Assembly (NCBI GenBank): GCA_963921825.1
Contig: OY997591.1
Coordinates: 33,191,825-33,255,824 of the forward strand
Length of the DNA stretch: 64,000 nt
Source of the DNA: Erodium maritimum
Taxonomy: Eukaryota > Streptophyta > Magnoliopsida > Geraniales > Geraniaceae
Reading direction: 5' to 3'
In this document: positions 11,496-23,760 of the stretch, piece after piece
Position numbering within the stretch: position 1 is the first letter of the stretch
Layout: every line of letters starts with the position of its first letter
The notes under the pieces: generated by a model
Seen by the model: the letters and a program-made list of their open reading frames with translations, nothing else
The model's database searches: none
What the model was told of the DNA's origin: nothing
Made by a program: the position numbers and the translations under genes

Positions 11496-13183
11496 TGTTG
11501 GGTCTCGAGGTAGGGTTGGAGATGAACCAACTCGCAGCGGAAAATCAATGAAAACCAAGAGACGATTAAAACCATGAAACAACTAACAAAGAATGGATTC
11601 ACAAGAGAAAAATTCAGCACTAGTTCTTACCAAAACAAGAACACCGGTTAACGAATGATTGGCTTGAGTCTCCAAGACGCCTACGTATCCACATGGGAAT
11701 CAAAGCCACGTAGTTCTTCTCTTTGAGGACTCAAGAACACAAACATGGAGGTGGAAACTAGCCAAACCCGAAATGGCCATGGAAGAGGGAGAGAAAATGT
11801 GTTTCCTATTCTTGTCTTGTGTTTGTTATGTTGAAAAAAGATGACTTAAACATAACAAAACCCATACTTGTCCAACTAAAGGCATGGGACAAGTATGGTG
11901 TCAAGTAAGGTGTAAATAGGACAAAGTATGGCAAGACAAGATTGGGTTAGGTGGTGAATCACCAACACCTTAATCCTTGTCTTGCTTACTTAGTACTAAT
12001 TAATCAAGACTTGATTAATTAGTTCTATGGGCCTTGGTTGCATGGGCCTTTCATGGGCCTCTTGGAACATGGCCCGTGGCCATTTCTAACGAGGTCCCGT
12101 GATTCGCTCATCGCCTCCAAGCCTTCCATACCGGAAATGTCCAACATTATCCGACGCGATCAATCCCAGGACTCCAAGCCTTGTCTCGATCCGTAAAGTC
12201 CTATTCACGTACGGGCACATGACCCAAAACCCAGTTTTGGTCATGTCCCGAGACAACTCCCTTTTGGCCATTCTCCATAAATGTGTCAATGAGTTTCATC
12301 CTCCGGTGTGACCCTTAGGTTTATGCATGTCAATAGATCAACGTAAAATCCCATTTTACTTGATCCTATTTAAGTGGCAACTAACGAGACTTTAGTATTG
12401 CCTGACACTGCATAACGAATCGACCCTGTCGATTCTAACCTTTCCGTCATCCCTGTCATTATCCTTTTATCTCCGATATCCTGATTGAGATAAGGCATAG
12501 AGCCGTCATCCTTATTATTCTCAATCACCGTTCCTTGATATGTGAGATGACTGAAGATATGATACCCAATATCATGTGCATGGCCATGCTATTCTTCCAG
12601 TCACTCTCGATCAAGTGGCCGAGAACCGATATCTTTCCCATACCTTAGTATGAGGGATAAATCCCTTAGCCGTCTTTCGTGTCACTCATGTAGCCCGTCC
12701 CCAAGCCAATCCTGGCCGTTATGGAAGCCCTGTTACGGACAACGTTAGGCTCAGGTCAAACTCAGTTGTTGACTACATAGCGATCACAAAGACTCCTTGG
12801 TCTAAGGATACATGACAAGCTACAACACTGAATATGTTCATGACTTAATCTATGGCACATATTCAGGGCGGGTCGTCCAATATCATGTCCCACATGATAT
12901 CTATGATCAGACTCCGGAATCCCATTCCAATGACTAACAGAACGTAAGCCATAAAGAGCCATCTTTCATACTAGTCGCTTGTAGTGAAGCTTTGTTGACT
13001 AGGGACCCATCGAGTGTGATCTATCTCGATCTATGGTTCTATTCGCATGGTGGGCATAGATCAGAGCACACATCGATATATTACCCCAACACATAAGTAA
13101 TATAAAGCCGCTTTAATTTTATTGCTAACGATGATATATACATTTGGACATTTAGGATTGAACTACGGGCACTAAGACTAACA
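11496..13183 (-). repeat. 5' LTR of copia-1
   Basis: It has the same length as the 3' LTR (1688 bp) with three single-base differences found by eye. It should carry the promoter of the element; I did not identify a convincing TATA box. Confidence 0.95.
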
Positions 13184-14102
13184 ATCCATTCCCAACAAAC
13201 ACCACTTCACTATCACACATAGCTCACGCATCACCGTTTCACCACAACACACAGTACACGAATAACACAATCACAACTTACCGTCCACTTATCAGTTACG
13301 ACCCATCGGGGCATCAATCACCTGACTGCACCGCTCGGTACAACCAGTCATACTCGATGCTCCAAACAACCATTTAAGGAAAACAAGCAATCATCCAAAT
13401 ACAGCCAACAGTCAAATACGAGTTCAATCAACCAAACATGAAAACCTTCAAACGAGCATTCAAATATGAAATTCAACTAGTTCCATTAGACTCTTTAGCC
13501 TATCCACTAAGCAACCAAACAACCAAGCATGTGATCCTAACATGCAACTAATCCGAGGGCTTTGCCAAGGCCGCTCTACCAGTAAAACAATTCCCAAGTA
13601 TTGAAAGCGAGTTACACTAGTGATTGGCATCCTAATCATTCACCACTAGACACTTCCGGTTATTAGTAATTGAAGGACAATTAATCTAGTTATTCACATC
13701 CTAGAGGCATTTCTAGGACCTTTCCGATTTTATTGGTCTAACATGCATACTAAGCATTTAAACGAGAAGTTAAGACTTTCCCTACCTCAAGGTCTTCCTT
13801 TCAACACTCTGATGTCACAAACGATAGTCACCACACCGTTCTTCACACGGGTACCGGCAAGGTCTACGGTCTTAAAGGTCTTCGTTCTTCAACTCGCGTC
13901 CACGTTCTCCCTTCTTTCCTAGCTTGGTTCCACTGTCTTGGACCACAAAAGACCACAAAAGACTACCAAATTAGTTCCCCCAACAAAGTGTTCTTCTCCT
14001 CAAAATACACAACAATGCTCAGAAATGGACCAAGGTTTGAAGAGGTGATGTGGGAATAAAATTGAGCTAAAAGGAAGGGTTTTGGGCTCTGGGGGTTTGA
14101 TA

Positions 14103-14306
14103 CGGAATGTGACCCATTCCATGCCACTCAGAGGGCCGGAATGTGGCACGTTCCGTGCCACTCGGAGGGCCGGAATGTGGCACGTTCCGAGCCACTCAGA
14201 GGGCCGGAATGTGGCACGTTCCGTGCCACTCAGAGGGCCGGAATGTGGCTCGTTCCGTTCCACTTAGAGGGCCGGAATGTGACACTCCCCATACCACGTT
14301 CCGTAT
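14103..14306. repeat. 34-bp tandem repeat in solo LTR G-F
   Basis: Five 34-bp units, each starting CGGAATGTGGCACGTTCC, are followed by a diverged partial copy. The unit core GGAATGTGGCACGTTCC is an imperfect 17-base palindrome, so each unit could fold into a small hairpin with G-T pairs. Overlapping open frames on both strands come from the repeat, not from a gene. Confidence 0.9.
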
Positions 14307-15189
14307 CAAACCTAACCAGTTTCTTCCCCTTTCTTCCCCAACTCGAGTTTCACGAACATCACCATAAAAACCCCATTTCTAAGTCCTCTCAACTCCAAAA
14401 TGGTCATCCAAAGTCACCCAACATCAACACCCTCAATGGGTTCATCAAAACTTCAACCAAAATACAATCCAAACATCCTACTTCACTACTTCTTCTCCAA
14501 GCAACACCCACAAAGCAAGTTCTTCAAATTTTAAGCCAAAACCCACAAAATCCATAGATTGGAAGTGGATGAAATGGAGGGTTAAGAGTATCCTTACCTC
14601 TAGGGAGATGAGATGAAGAAGATGAAGTGAAAATGGAGCCAAAAGGACCAAGAACAAGCTCCGAAATCCAAGCTTTCTTCTCTATCTTCTTCCTCAAGAA
14701 ATGAGCTCTCCTCCTCCTCTCTCCTAGTGAATTTCGGCTGCACCAACAAGGAATGAGCTGAATTGTTGCTCCCTTTCCTTTAAATGACCTAAAATGTCAA
14801 TTTACTCAAAAGCCCTTAAGGTCTTATCCCTTTAAAGGTAAGTTAGGGGGAGTATGAGGGTCATTTGAAGTCCCATTTTCATCCTCCAAGCCAAGCATGA
14901 CAAGTGTCATGTGTGGTCACTCCCACTCAATAAATTTCCAGCTTTCCAAGATTTTATCGGAAAACAACCGATATAAAGCCCAAGTTTGACCGACGGTTGA
15001 CTTTAACAATATTACAGTCAAACTGAAGGAAACGGCCCAACTAAGCTAACCGTGAAGTTGGCTAAGCTTTTTGGGCCCCGGAAAGGTTCCGAATGACTTT
15101 CTGAGTCATCAGTTGACTTTTCCGGTCGAAAGTCAAACTTAGTTAGGATTCACCGGTTCTACCGGGATCGACCGGGGGCGGGTCTTACA

Positions 15190-16627
15190 GCTTACGTTAT
15201 GTTAGTCATTGGAATGGGATTCCGGAGTCTGATCATAGATATCATGTGGGACATGATATTGGACGACCCGACATGAATATGTGCCATAGATCAAGTCATG
15301 AACATATTCATTGTCGTAACTTGTCATGTATCCTTAGACCAAGGAGTCTTTGTGATCGCTATGTAGTCAACAACTGAGTTTGACCTGAGCCTAACGTTGT
15401 CCATAACAGGGCTTCCATAACGGCCAGGATTGGCTTGGGGACGGGCTACATGAGTGACAAGAAAGACGGCTAAGGGATTTATCCCTCATACTGAGGTATG
15501 AGAAAGATATCGGTTCTCGGCCGCTTGATCGAGAGTGACTGAAAGAATAGCATGGCCATGCACATGATACTAGGTATCATATATTCAGTCATCTCACATA
15601 TCAAGGAACATTGATTGAGAATAATAAGGATGACGGCTCTATGCCTTATCTCAATCAGGATATCGGAGATAAAAGGATAATGACAGGGACGACGGAAACG
15701 TTAGAATCGACAGGGTCGATTCGTTTTGCAGTGTGAGGCAATACTAAAGTCTCGTTAGTTGCCACTTAAATACGATCAAGTAAAATGGGATTTTACGTTG
15801 ATCTATTGACATGCATAAACCTAAGGGTCACATCGGAGGATGAAACTCATTGACACATTTATGGAGAATAGCCAAAAGGGAGTTGTCTCGGGACATGACC
15901 AAAACTGGGTTTTGGGTCATGTGCCCGTAAGTGAATAGGACTTTACGGATCGAGACAAGGCTTGGAGTCTTGGGATTAATCGCGTCGGATAATGTTGGAC
16001 ATTTCCGGTATGGAAGGCTTGGAGGCGATGAGCGAATCACGGGACCTCGTTGGAAATGGCCACGAGCCATGTTCCAAGAGGCCCATGAAAGGCTCATGCA
16101 ACCAAGGCCCATGGAACTAATGAATCAAGTCTTGATTAATTAGTACTAAGTAAGCAAGACAAGGATTAAGGTGTTGGTGATTCACCACCTAACCCAATCT
16201 TGTCTTGCCATACTTTTTCCTATTTACACCTTACTTGACACCATACTTTTCCCATGCCTTTAGTTGGACAAGTATGGGTTTTGTTATGTTTAAGTCATCT
16301 TTTTTCAACATAACAAACACAAGACAAGAATAGGAAACACAACTTCTCTCTCCCTTCCCTTGCAATTTCGGGTTTTGGCAACCTCCCACCTCCATTTTTG
16401 TGTTCTTGAGTCCTCAAAGAGAAGAACTACGTGGCTTTGATTCCCATTTGGATACGTAGGCGTCTTGGAGACTCAAGCCAATCATTCATTACCCGGTGTT
16501 CTTGTTTTGGTAAGAACTAGTGCTGAATTTTTCTCTTGTGAATCCATTCTTTGTTAGTTGTTTCATGGTTTTCATTGATTTTCCGCTGCGAGTTGGTTCA
16601 TCTCAAACCCTACCTCGAGACCCAACA
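15190..16627 (+). repeat. 5' LTR of copia-2, right-hand piece
   Basis: It continues the LTR begun at 3805-4043 after the GCTTA duplication (15190-15194) made by G-F, and ends CTACCTCGAGACCCAACA. It is clearly related to the copia-1 and copia-3 LTRs but more diverged from copia-1 than the copia-1 pair are from each other. Confidence 0.9.
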
Positions 16628-16628
16628 G

Positions 16629-16640
16629 TGGTATCAGAGC
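16629..16640 (+). promoter_or_regulatory. Copia-2 primer-binding site
   Basis: TGGTATCAGAGC follows the LTR end after one G, as in copia-1, and is complementary to initiator tRNA-Met. Confidence 0.9.
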
Positions 16641-17583
16641 CGTGCTACCTTCGGGATTCACAAGACGATGTTCAAAGTTTCGGTTTTGCTTGAAAGTTTC
16701 GTTTTTGGCATGTTGTTTTGCTAAATTGTTTGATAACATGTTGTAAATTATTGTTTATGGGTTTAAAGCATGAAAAATGAATTTTTGAAAAGTTTTTCAA
16801 ATCTGGAAATTTTGAAATTTTTCTGATTTTTCGGGTCTCGGGAGCGGGACTCTCGGAGAGCCGAAATCGGGACTGAACGGGGCTCTGTTGGACGGAGCTA
16901 GGCCAAGCATGACCATTGGATGGTTGATATGCCAAGGCTAAACCGTTTTCTTATTTATGACGAGTTTGGAACCGTCATGACGAACTCGAAGATCAAATGT
17001 TCAAAAGTTTCATTTTTGAACGGTTTCGATAAACCGAGCATCAAAAAATTTCGAAACTTGGCTATTAATTAAAACCGGAAAATCACATGATGTTTGATAA
17101 CATGCTTGTTTGATAACACGATGTGTGATGTGATGTTAGCATGGTGTACATAATAGCTCCGAGCTCGATTTATTTATTTATCGCTTTTCACGGCCTACGA
17201 GCCGTTAGAGTTAGCGTGTAATTATTCTTTGGGGAAACGCCGCATCCGAACTATGCTTGACCTTTGTTTCCATCATCCAAACTGCTACTTACCTTTCATC
17301 CCAACTCCACACTGTGAACTATTCGCGATTCCTATAAACTATCAGATTCCGTCTATTTTGACAGCACCGTCCATTTTTTGCGCACATGACCGTCACGTGC
17401 TTGTCAAATATTTCATAAATGGCAAGATTACCCTCATGTCTCTTGTATAAACGATGAAAGTGCTGGTCCAAATTTGAGCGTTCTTCGCTCGTCGCGTTTA
17501 CAGATAAGGAGAGAGAGGAAGAAGGTGAAGGAGAGAGAAGCAGGTGTTGGGTCGAAGAGATTGAGAAGAGGAGAAGGTGAAGG

Positions 17584-18453
17584 ATGTCTGGTAAAGAGAA
17601 GAAGGTAAGAACTGAATTTTGTAGAAGCAAAAACTAGGGTTAGTTGATTATTTAAACCTTCTAATGCTTGTTTCAATTTTTTGAAGACTGGAACTTTGTT
17701 TGGTTGTCTGTAGCATGTTTGTAATTAAGAAATTCTGAAAATAGGGTTAGTTCATATTCAAAAATCAAATTCGAACTTTTATTTAGGGTTAGTTCATGTT
17801 TGTATTTAAGAGATTATGAAAATAGGGTTAGTTCATGTTCAAAAATCAAAATCGAATTTTTGTTTAGGGTTAGTTCATGTTTGTATTTAAGAAATTATGA
17901 AAATAGGGTTAGTTCATGTTCAAAAATCAAGAAGTTCGAAATTCTGAAAATGTATTCAAACCTGAAAAATGAATTTGGGGATGTTTATGATGTGTACAGA
18001 TTGTCCTGAATGTTAGGTTTTAGTTGAAAACACAAATGTTGATGATGTCTATTGGTAAAGCAACAGTGTCAAGTTTTTATGTCAAAATAAACCATCACAA
18101 TACCTTATGTAGTTAGTGTATGCATTATGTTTGTATAAGGGTGATATGATGGGGAAGACAAGAGTTGTTAATTGTTATTGTGGTGTTAGAGCTCCGGTGC
18201 GTACGTCGTTCTAAAAAAATACAAGTAGAAGGCTTAGGGATGTGGGAAATTCAGAATAGGTATTTGATATTTGAGTTGAAAAGTTCAGTTCATATGAATT
18301 TTTACATAATTAATATGTAAGTTTTGACAGGCATGCCACATGTGCAAAATTTTTGAGTGGGTGAATGATGATGTATGTCCTCGTGGGAGAGAATTGACTC
18401 CTGAACTGGTTCACAAGATAAGAACATTGGAACAGAAGAACATGAAGCTGTAG
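17584..18453 (+). pseudogene. GRF-type zinc-finger gene fragment carried by the MULE
   Basis: A possible first exon starts at 17584 (MSGKEKK, then a GTAAGA donor). A second segment from 18149 reads NCYCGVRAPVRTSF, a stop, then KNTSRRLRDVGNSE. After TTGACAG an exon at 18331-18453 reads ACHMCKIFEWVNDDVCPRGR and ends LEQKNMKL-stop. The layout (CxCG, TS, N..RR, C...FEW) matches plant GRF-type zinc fingers, which bind nucleic acid. The in-frame TAA, where a Thr usually follows TS, and changed core residues suggest it is no longer functional. Assigning the first exon to this gene is my inference. Confidence 0.55.
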
Positions 18454-18843
18454 AAGAACACTACAATGCATGTTAGTTGGAAAAGTGTGTGCTTCATAAT
18501 TTGTGGTTATGTGATGATGTATAAGCTGTTTATGTAGTACTAGTAAAGTTGAATTATGAGTTGAACTATGAGTTGGTTATGTAATCTTGAATTATGAAGT
18601 ATGATGTATGATTAGTTGCAATGTGTGAACTATGCAGTGTGTGAAATACATTGTTCAGATTCGGGTACATAAATAAAAATGCATTAATACTTGATAAGGA
18701 AAACTTAGGTTACAAAAATTAAAATGCATTACAACATGATCAGGATGACTTAAGTTACTGAATTGAAGATGCAATAAGAAGCTAGATGATGGAGAAATGG
18801 AAATTACTGCTCGACTTTTAGCATGGTTGAACCTCGAGAATTA

Positions 18844-19050
18844 GGGTTTCTTTCCATCGTCCTCATCATCCTCTTTTGGCTTCTCGTCATCTGAAAATTC
18901 CCTAGCTGGTGAAGGTCATGGGCACTCGGTTTCGGGGTCAAAAGGAGGAGGGTCGGGTATAGTTGGGTGCTCATACTTGTACCAAGTATCGCTACCCCCC
19001 GACGAAGAGTAACCATCAACGTAGTTTTCAATATCGTCATCAACAGACAT
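18844..19050 (-). CDS. Small acidic ORF in the MULE, with TATA box
   Basis: The minus-strand ORF starts MSVDDDIENYVDGYSSSG at 19050 and reaches DPETECP before a TGA near 18916. In the same frame it continues acidic (SDDEKPKEDDEDDGKKP) to about 18844, so the TGA may be a recent mutation. A TATAAATATT box lies at about 19144-19155 on the minus strand, roughly 95 bases upstream of the ATG. Product unknown. Confidence 0.35.
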
Positions 19051-19446
19051 GGTAGGAAAAATTTGGAGAGGAGTTGTGTGGAGAGAAGTATTATGCCTAT
19101 GGAAGTAACTAGGAATGGATGAAGATATGATGAACATTAGTCAAATATTTATAGGACAGTGCATGCATATAAAATTATTGTTAAGAAAAAAAAATTGTCA
19201 TGTGTAATCAACCTCATAGTGCGGTAAATTGATGTGTTCCCAATGTCACAAGCATACACAAAAGGCAACACCTTTGTCCCGAATCTGTCATAGGAGAAGT
19301 GGAGGGAATATGATTCCCTTTAAAGTTCACAAAAGGTGAGATGGGGACTATGTCTTCCAATCACATGTTACCCTAGACAAAAAAGGTGAGATGGTCCATG
19401 CTTTAATACCACAATAATGGACTCCACCCACCACTACAACCTATAC

Positions 19447-21373
19447 TTACTTACACACATCACACCAATTAGACCTAGAGCTGTGATGAGGAACCGATTC
19501 CCTTGTTGCTTTTTTCCTCCTCTTGGAACCATGAGGCTGAGTAGAGGCTAGGTGGTGTTCCTTTGATGTTTGAATATCTTTCTTCAACTGCTGAAGCAAA
19601 AGATAGATGTTTGGGGTCACCTGCAAATTCAGCAATATTCAATCAGAACAAGATAAAATATCAAACCAAAGCTAAGCATTTCAGTTCATGCACAATATGG
19701 GTTTCACATGGAGTAAGCCTTAATCATCGTCTTCATTTATTTCCTCTATATATATACTTCTTCCATATTGAAGCACATTTAAAGAACAACAATTTGCTTT
19801 TCTAGCAAACAGTTTTGCTAAATCGACTTCGTATGGCAAAAACGTATGAAAATGCTCAGTTAAACACAAAGCTAAACATTTCTCAGTTAAACATGAAGTG
19901 TTGCTGGTCGGTGCTCAAACCTAAGGTAGTTTTTTCAACACTTGACATAAACAAATAAATGGCATTTGATTTCTCTGTGTATCAGATTCTTGATGGCATA
20001 AGAAGCTAATTTGATCTATATCTATATCTTTTATTTTTTTAGTAGTAAAGTAAGCACTAAATATTTGATCAATAATTTCAAATCATACGCTACTGATATG
20101 GGCATTAAGTTTACATTTCAAATCATAATTTAAGCCATCCAAGTATACATAATATGCCATATTGAAATTAAGTTTCATAATGGATGTACCTTAGCCTTTT
20201 TAAGGGCATTTTTGAGAATCGATAATCTGACTTTCTTGTTGACTCTGTCTTTTGGATACTTTCTGTTGTTCTGTAGGCGTGCCAACACTTTGGGAAGGGT
20301 TTAATCTCCAAAATTCATCATTGAGAACATCCTCCATCGTCATTTCAGTGAGAACTTGTTCTCCAACAACTGGTTGAGCATCCTCTGTTCTTTCTCCTAC
20401 AGGTAAAACAAGCAATTAAGTAGCAAATCAAGTGATGACACATTACTTCTATTGTCGTCATTAAGTTCATCATCATGATCTTGTTGAATAAGATCATTAT
20501 CAATTACTTCCTCCCTAAACATCTCAGCCTCCAACATGTTTTCATCATCCAAAGGTTCATCAACCAACCTTCTCGTTACTGTATGTTTGTTACCCTTCTT
20601 CCCCATCTACAGTTTTGTTTTATACAAATGCAACACCTCATATTGTATACATTAAGTAAAATATACTACTCATGTAACTACCATTACATGCTACAAATGC
20701 ATCTAATATGACACTTAAAGCATAGTTTGATAATATGTAAAGATCACATTTTCAGATTAGCTACATAAATTAGGACATTTTCATATTAGCTACATAAATC
20801 ACTTCTTCCCCATTTTCAGATTAGCTACATATATTTGGACATTTTTCAGATTACCTATATAAATCACTTCTTCCCCATTTTCAGCTTGTCAACTAAGGAC
20901 CCAGATTAACATTTCAACTACTGAAAACTAATCTATACAAAGTCTGTTAATTTCAAACATTCACATTTTCGGGCTGTTCATTTCAAATCATTTCACAAAA
21001 TGATTTTACCATTTTCATACAAGTTAAGACCATTACTGCTGACTACTAAATGAAACCCTATGCCAAAAATCCCAAGTCGAACCTCATCGAACTCAATCCA
21101 AACCATATATCAATCTAATCTAAACATTGACCTCACTAAATCAGAAACCCTAGACCACAAATCACAAGTCGAACTTCATAGAACTCCACCCAAACCCTAA
21201 CCTTTGAATATATCAATCTAATCTAAACCCTAACCTCACTAAATCAGAAACCCTAACCTCACTAAATCAGAAATTAGTTGTAGAGTACGTACCTTAAGCT
21301 CGAGGAGCTTCTCCTTGCTCGTGGGTTTGTCGAAAACAGGCTTCTTCTTCTTCGTATTCGCTAGCTTCTTCAT
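19447..21373 (-). CDS. Uncharacterised multi-exon gene inside the MULE
   Basis: The proposed first exon is 21293-21373: MKKLANTKKKKPVFDKP...LLELK, ending AAG before a GTACGT donor. Coding-like pieces follow on the same strand: MGKKGNKHTVTRRLVDEPLD and an acidic stretch to about 20400, then MEDVLNDEFWRLNPSQSVGT (about 20215-20400). A final exon begins after TTTGCAG with VTPNIYLLLQQLKKDIQTSK and ends SNWCDVCK-stop at 19447. It converges on the plus-strand GRF unit, as the two genes of MuDR do, but I see no transposase, DDE or SWIM motif. Frames between the middle pieces do not join cleanly, so the exon model is tentative. Confidence 0.35.
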
Positions 21374-22033
21374 CGTTGGCACCTCTTCGGTTCGTCTTCT
21401 TTAGAGAGTTAGAGAGAAAAGAGAGTGAGTTAGAGAGTTAGAGCGAGAAGTGAGTCTGAGAGTGTTTTTGTTAAGTCTGAGGATTAAAATCGAATGTGAG
21501 GGCAATGAAGTCTTTTCTCAAGCAAAATTAACAGTGCTGTCAAAATAGACAGTTTTTGATAGTTAATGGGAATCGCGAATAGTTCGCAGGTTGGAATGAG
21601 GAACAAAGGTCAGTCGCAGTGTGGACGATGTAAACAAAGGTCAACCATAGTTCGGATACGGCTTTTCCCCTTATTCTTTCAAGGTGTGGTCGTCGAACCA
21701 CTTGTTTGTAATATTTATTTATTCCCGACCTGCGAGTCGTGTATTAAATTGTATTTTTTTTACTCAAGACGAAGAAAGGGTGAAAAGGTCATTTGGTGGC
21801 TTTTCGGGTGTTGGCATCGGCTTGGAGTCGGTGGAGCTCAAGAAGCTAGTGGGAGTTAGTTTAGGGGGGCTATTATGTGCACATTTATCGCTTTATGCTT
21901 GGTTTAGTTTATGCATGATTAATTCTATGTGTTTTAGAATTGCATGCTTAACTTTATTTACCGAGCATATCACCTCACATGCAAAGATAAAATTGGAATT
22001 TTAATCCTTGTGTGTGAGCCCTTAGAATCGTCA

Positions 22034-22454
22034 TTACACCTTACTTGACACCATACTTTTCCCATGCCTTTAGTTGGACAAGTATGAGTTTTGTTATGTT
22101 TAAGTCATCTTTTTTCAACATAACAAACACAAGACAAGAATAGGAAACACAACTTCTCTCTCCCTTCCCTTGCAATTTCGGGTTTTGGCAAGCTCCCACC
22201 TCCATTTTTGTGTTCTTGAGTCCTCAAAGAGAAGAACTACGTGGCTTTGATTCCCATTTGGATACGTAGGCGTCTTGGAGACTCAAGCCAATCATTCATT
22301 ACCCGGTGTTCTTGTTTTGGGAAGAACTAGTGCTGATTTTTTCTCATGTGAATCCATTCTTTGTTAGTTGTTTCATGGTTTTAATCGTCTCTTGGTTTTC
22401 ATTGATTTTCCGCTGCGAGTTGGTTCATCTCCAACCCTACCTCGAGACCCAACA
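22034..22454 (+). repeat. 3' LTR remnant of copia-2
   Basis: It matches the last ~420 bases of the family LTR and ends GAGACCCAACA, followed by the AGTTT target duplication. Its left edge is the deletion junction with leader sequence. Confidence 0.9.
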
Positions 22455-23156
22455 AGTTTTTCGTCCATATTTGGACGGAAAATGGTCATGTGCAAAGAAC
22501 ATGACCCATATTTTCCTAAAATGACCTTATTGCCCTTCTGGTCTCTTAAAACCCTAGTCACTTCTGTCACGCCCCAATTTCAGCAAACCGAACTCGGGAC
22601 GCGAACATTTAAAAACATAAAACACTTGAAACATGTTTTGAATAAAAACCTTGAAATTACCATTTAGTTATCAAAAATAATAATATTTACAATACAAAAA
22701 CGTCCCAACAAGTGGACCAGGTACAATATCTGTCACTAGACTTAACAAAATAAAGACCAGACTCCGCTCCTAGCTCCACAAGCTTCAAGAGCTCACCTAG
22801 TCCGTCCGGTGATCAGTACCTGTAGGAAAAGCAGCTAGGGGTGAGCGTTCGCTCACCACCACGGATAATAGACTGACTATGGCATAGTTAGTAGACAAGT
22901 CAATAACACCAAAACCAAACCCAACACCGAGACCACAAACCCCAACTCAAGTACTCAACTGACACACCACCCGTTACTTTCCTCAACAGACTCAACACTT
23001 GATAACGTAATGTAGACCCGACACAACTATCGACGACCTCCTCCAAGGACACGACAGAAAGACTACGCAACGCCAAACAAGATCACAAAGGATCGCACAC
23101 CAGCTGCTCAGTAACCTCCCTCATGCCCAGTTATCAATCTCAATCAGGTCAAGGAT

Positions 23157-23290
23157 CGACCTATCGCAATTCCTCGACACGAAGTCGGATCAGGCTGTCG
23201 ACCTATCGCAATTCATCGAGACCAAGTCGGATCAGGCTGTCGACCTATCGCAATTCATCGACACCAAGTCGGATCAGGCTGTCGACCTAT
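23157..23290. repeat. 42-bp tandem repeat in G-D LTR
   Basis: Three units of 42 bp contain CGACCTATCGCAATTC and AAGTCGGATCAGGCTG. The frame stays open because 42 is a multiple of three. Confidence 0.9.
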
Positions 23291-23518
23291 CATACTCACA
23301 ACTTCAGGTAACCACAATCACAATCACAGGCAAGTTCAACAAACAGGCACTCAAGGCCACTCAAGACACCTCAACAGTCAAGACTCGGGTTCAACAACCC
23401 CACGGGCACTCCCGGTCACCCAAAACACCAACGGTGAAACCATGGGTTCAACAACCCCACGGGCACTCACGACCACCCCAAAACACCAATAGTAAAAACA
23501 CGGGCTCTCACGGCCGCC

Positions 23519-23760
23519 CAAGACACCAACAATCAAATACGGCTCTCATGGCCACCCAAGACACCAACACTAATACATGGGATCTCATGGCCACCCAAGA
23601 CACCAACAATAATACACGGGCTCTCATGGCCACCCAAGACACCAACAATAAAACACGGGCTCTCATGGCCACCCAAGACACTAACAATAATACACGGGCT
23701 TTCATGGCCACCCAAGACACCAACAATAATACACGGGCTCTCATGGCCACCCAAGACATA
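23519..23760. repeat. 39-bp tandem repeat in G-D LTR
   Basis: About six units of 39 bp contain GGCCACCCAAGACACCAACA and ACACGGGCTCTCAT. The repeat generates long apparent ORFs in several frames on both strands; these are artefacts of the unit length. Confidence 0.9.

Larger units (their letters stand above)
4725..13183 (-). mobile_element. Copia-1: full-length but coding-defective Ty1/copia element
   Basis: Two 1688-bp LTRs (4725-6412 and 11496-13183) enclose, on the minus strand, leader, gag, protease, integrase, RT and RNase H. The flanking duplication is ATCCA (4720-4724 and 13184-13188). By eye the LTRs differ only at 5398/12169, 5798/12569 and 5827/12598, all transitions, which implies a recent insertion. 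The coding region nevertheless has many stops and frameshifts, and the RT catalytic motif is deleted. The element sits inside solo LTR G-F. Confidence 0.95.
4044..15189 (-). mobile_element. G-F: solo Ty3/gypsy-type LTR, split by copia-1
   Basis: This LTR lies in reverse orientation: TGTCACGCCCCAAATCC at the left and CGGGGGCGGGTCTTACA at the right. It is flanked by GCTTA at 4039-4043 and 15190-15194, inside the copia-2 LTR. Its own sequence is 4044-4724 plus 13189-15189, about 2.7 kb. No PBS, internal region or second LTR is present. Its ends (TGTAAGACCC...GGGGCGTGACA when reversed) resemble the G-A to G-E family, but the interior differs, so I treat it as a separate, related family. Confidence 0.85.
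17231..21670. mobile_element. Mutator-like element (TIR-MULE) in copia-2 leader
   Basis: The element begins GGGGAAACGCCGCATCCGAA, and its right end reversed reads GGGGAAAAGCCGTATCCGAA. The two TIRs align for about 145 bases (roughly 17231-17375 and 21525-21670). The flanking 9-bp duplication TTATTCTTT (17222-17230 and 21671-21679) is the Mutator signature, and copia leader sequence resumes exactly at the duplication. No MURA-type transposase is present. Instead a plus-strand unit starts near the left TIR and a minus-strand unit near the right TIR, with a third small unit between. Confidence 0.92.
3805..22454 (+). mobile_element. Copia-2: internally deleted Ty1/copia element
   Basis: The element begins TGTTAGTCTTAGTGCC and ends GAGACCCAACA, and is flanked by AGTTT at 3800-3804 and 22455-22459. 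The 5' LTR is in two pieces (3805-4043 and 15195-16627) because solo LTR G-F inserted in it. The PBS is at 16629-16640. The leader (16628-17230 and 21671-22035) is interrupted by a Mutator-like element. All of gag-pol and the front of the 3' LTR are missing: leader sequence ending TCATT joins LTR sequence TTACACC near 22034 with a 2-base shared TT. The remaining 3' LTR piece is 22034-22454. Confidence 0.9.

Noticed and set aside
14000-14557. ORFs over the 34-bp repeats in G-F
   Set aside because: Frames exist on both strands and in more than one phase across a tandem repeat; no codon signal.
23157-23760. Possible CRISPR-like array
   Set aside because: Units are contiguous tandem repeats without distinct spacers, in a plant LTR.
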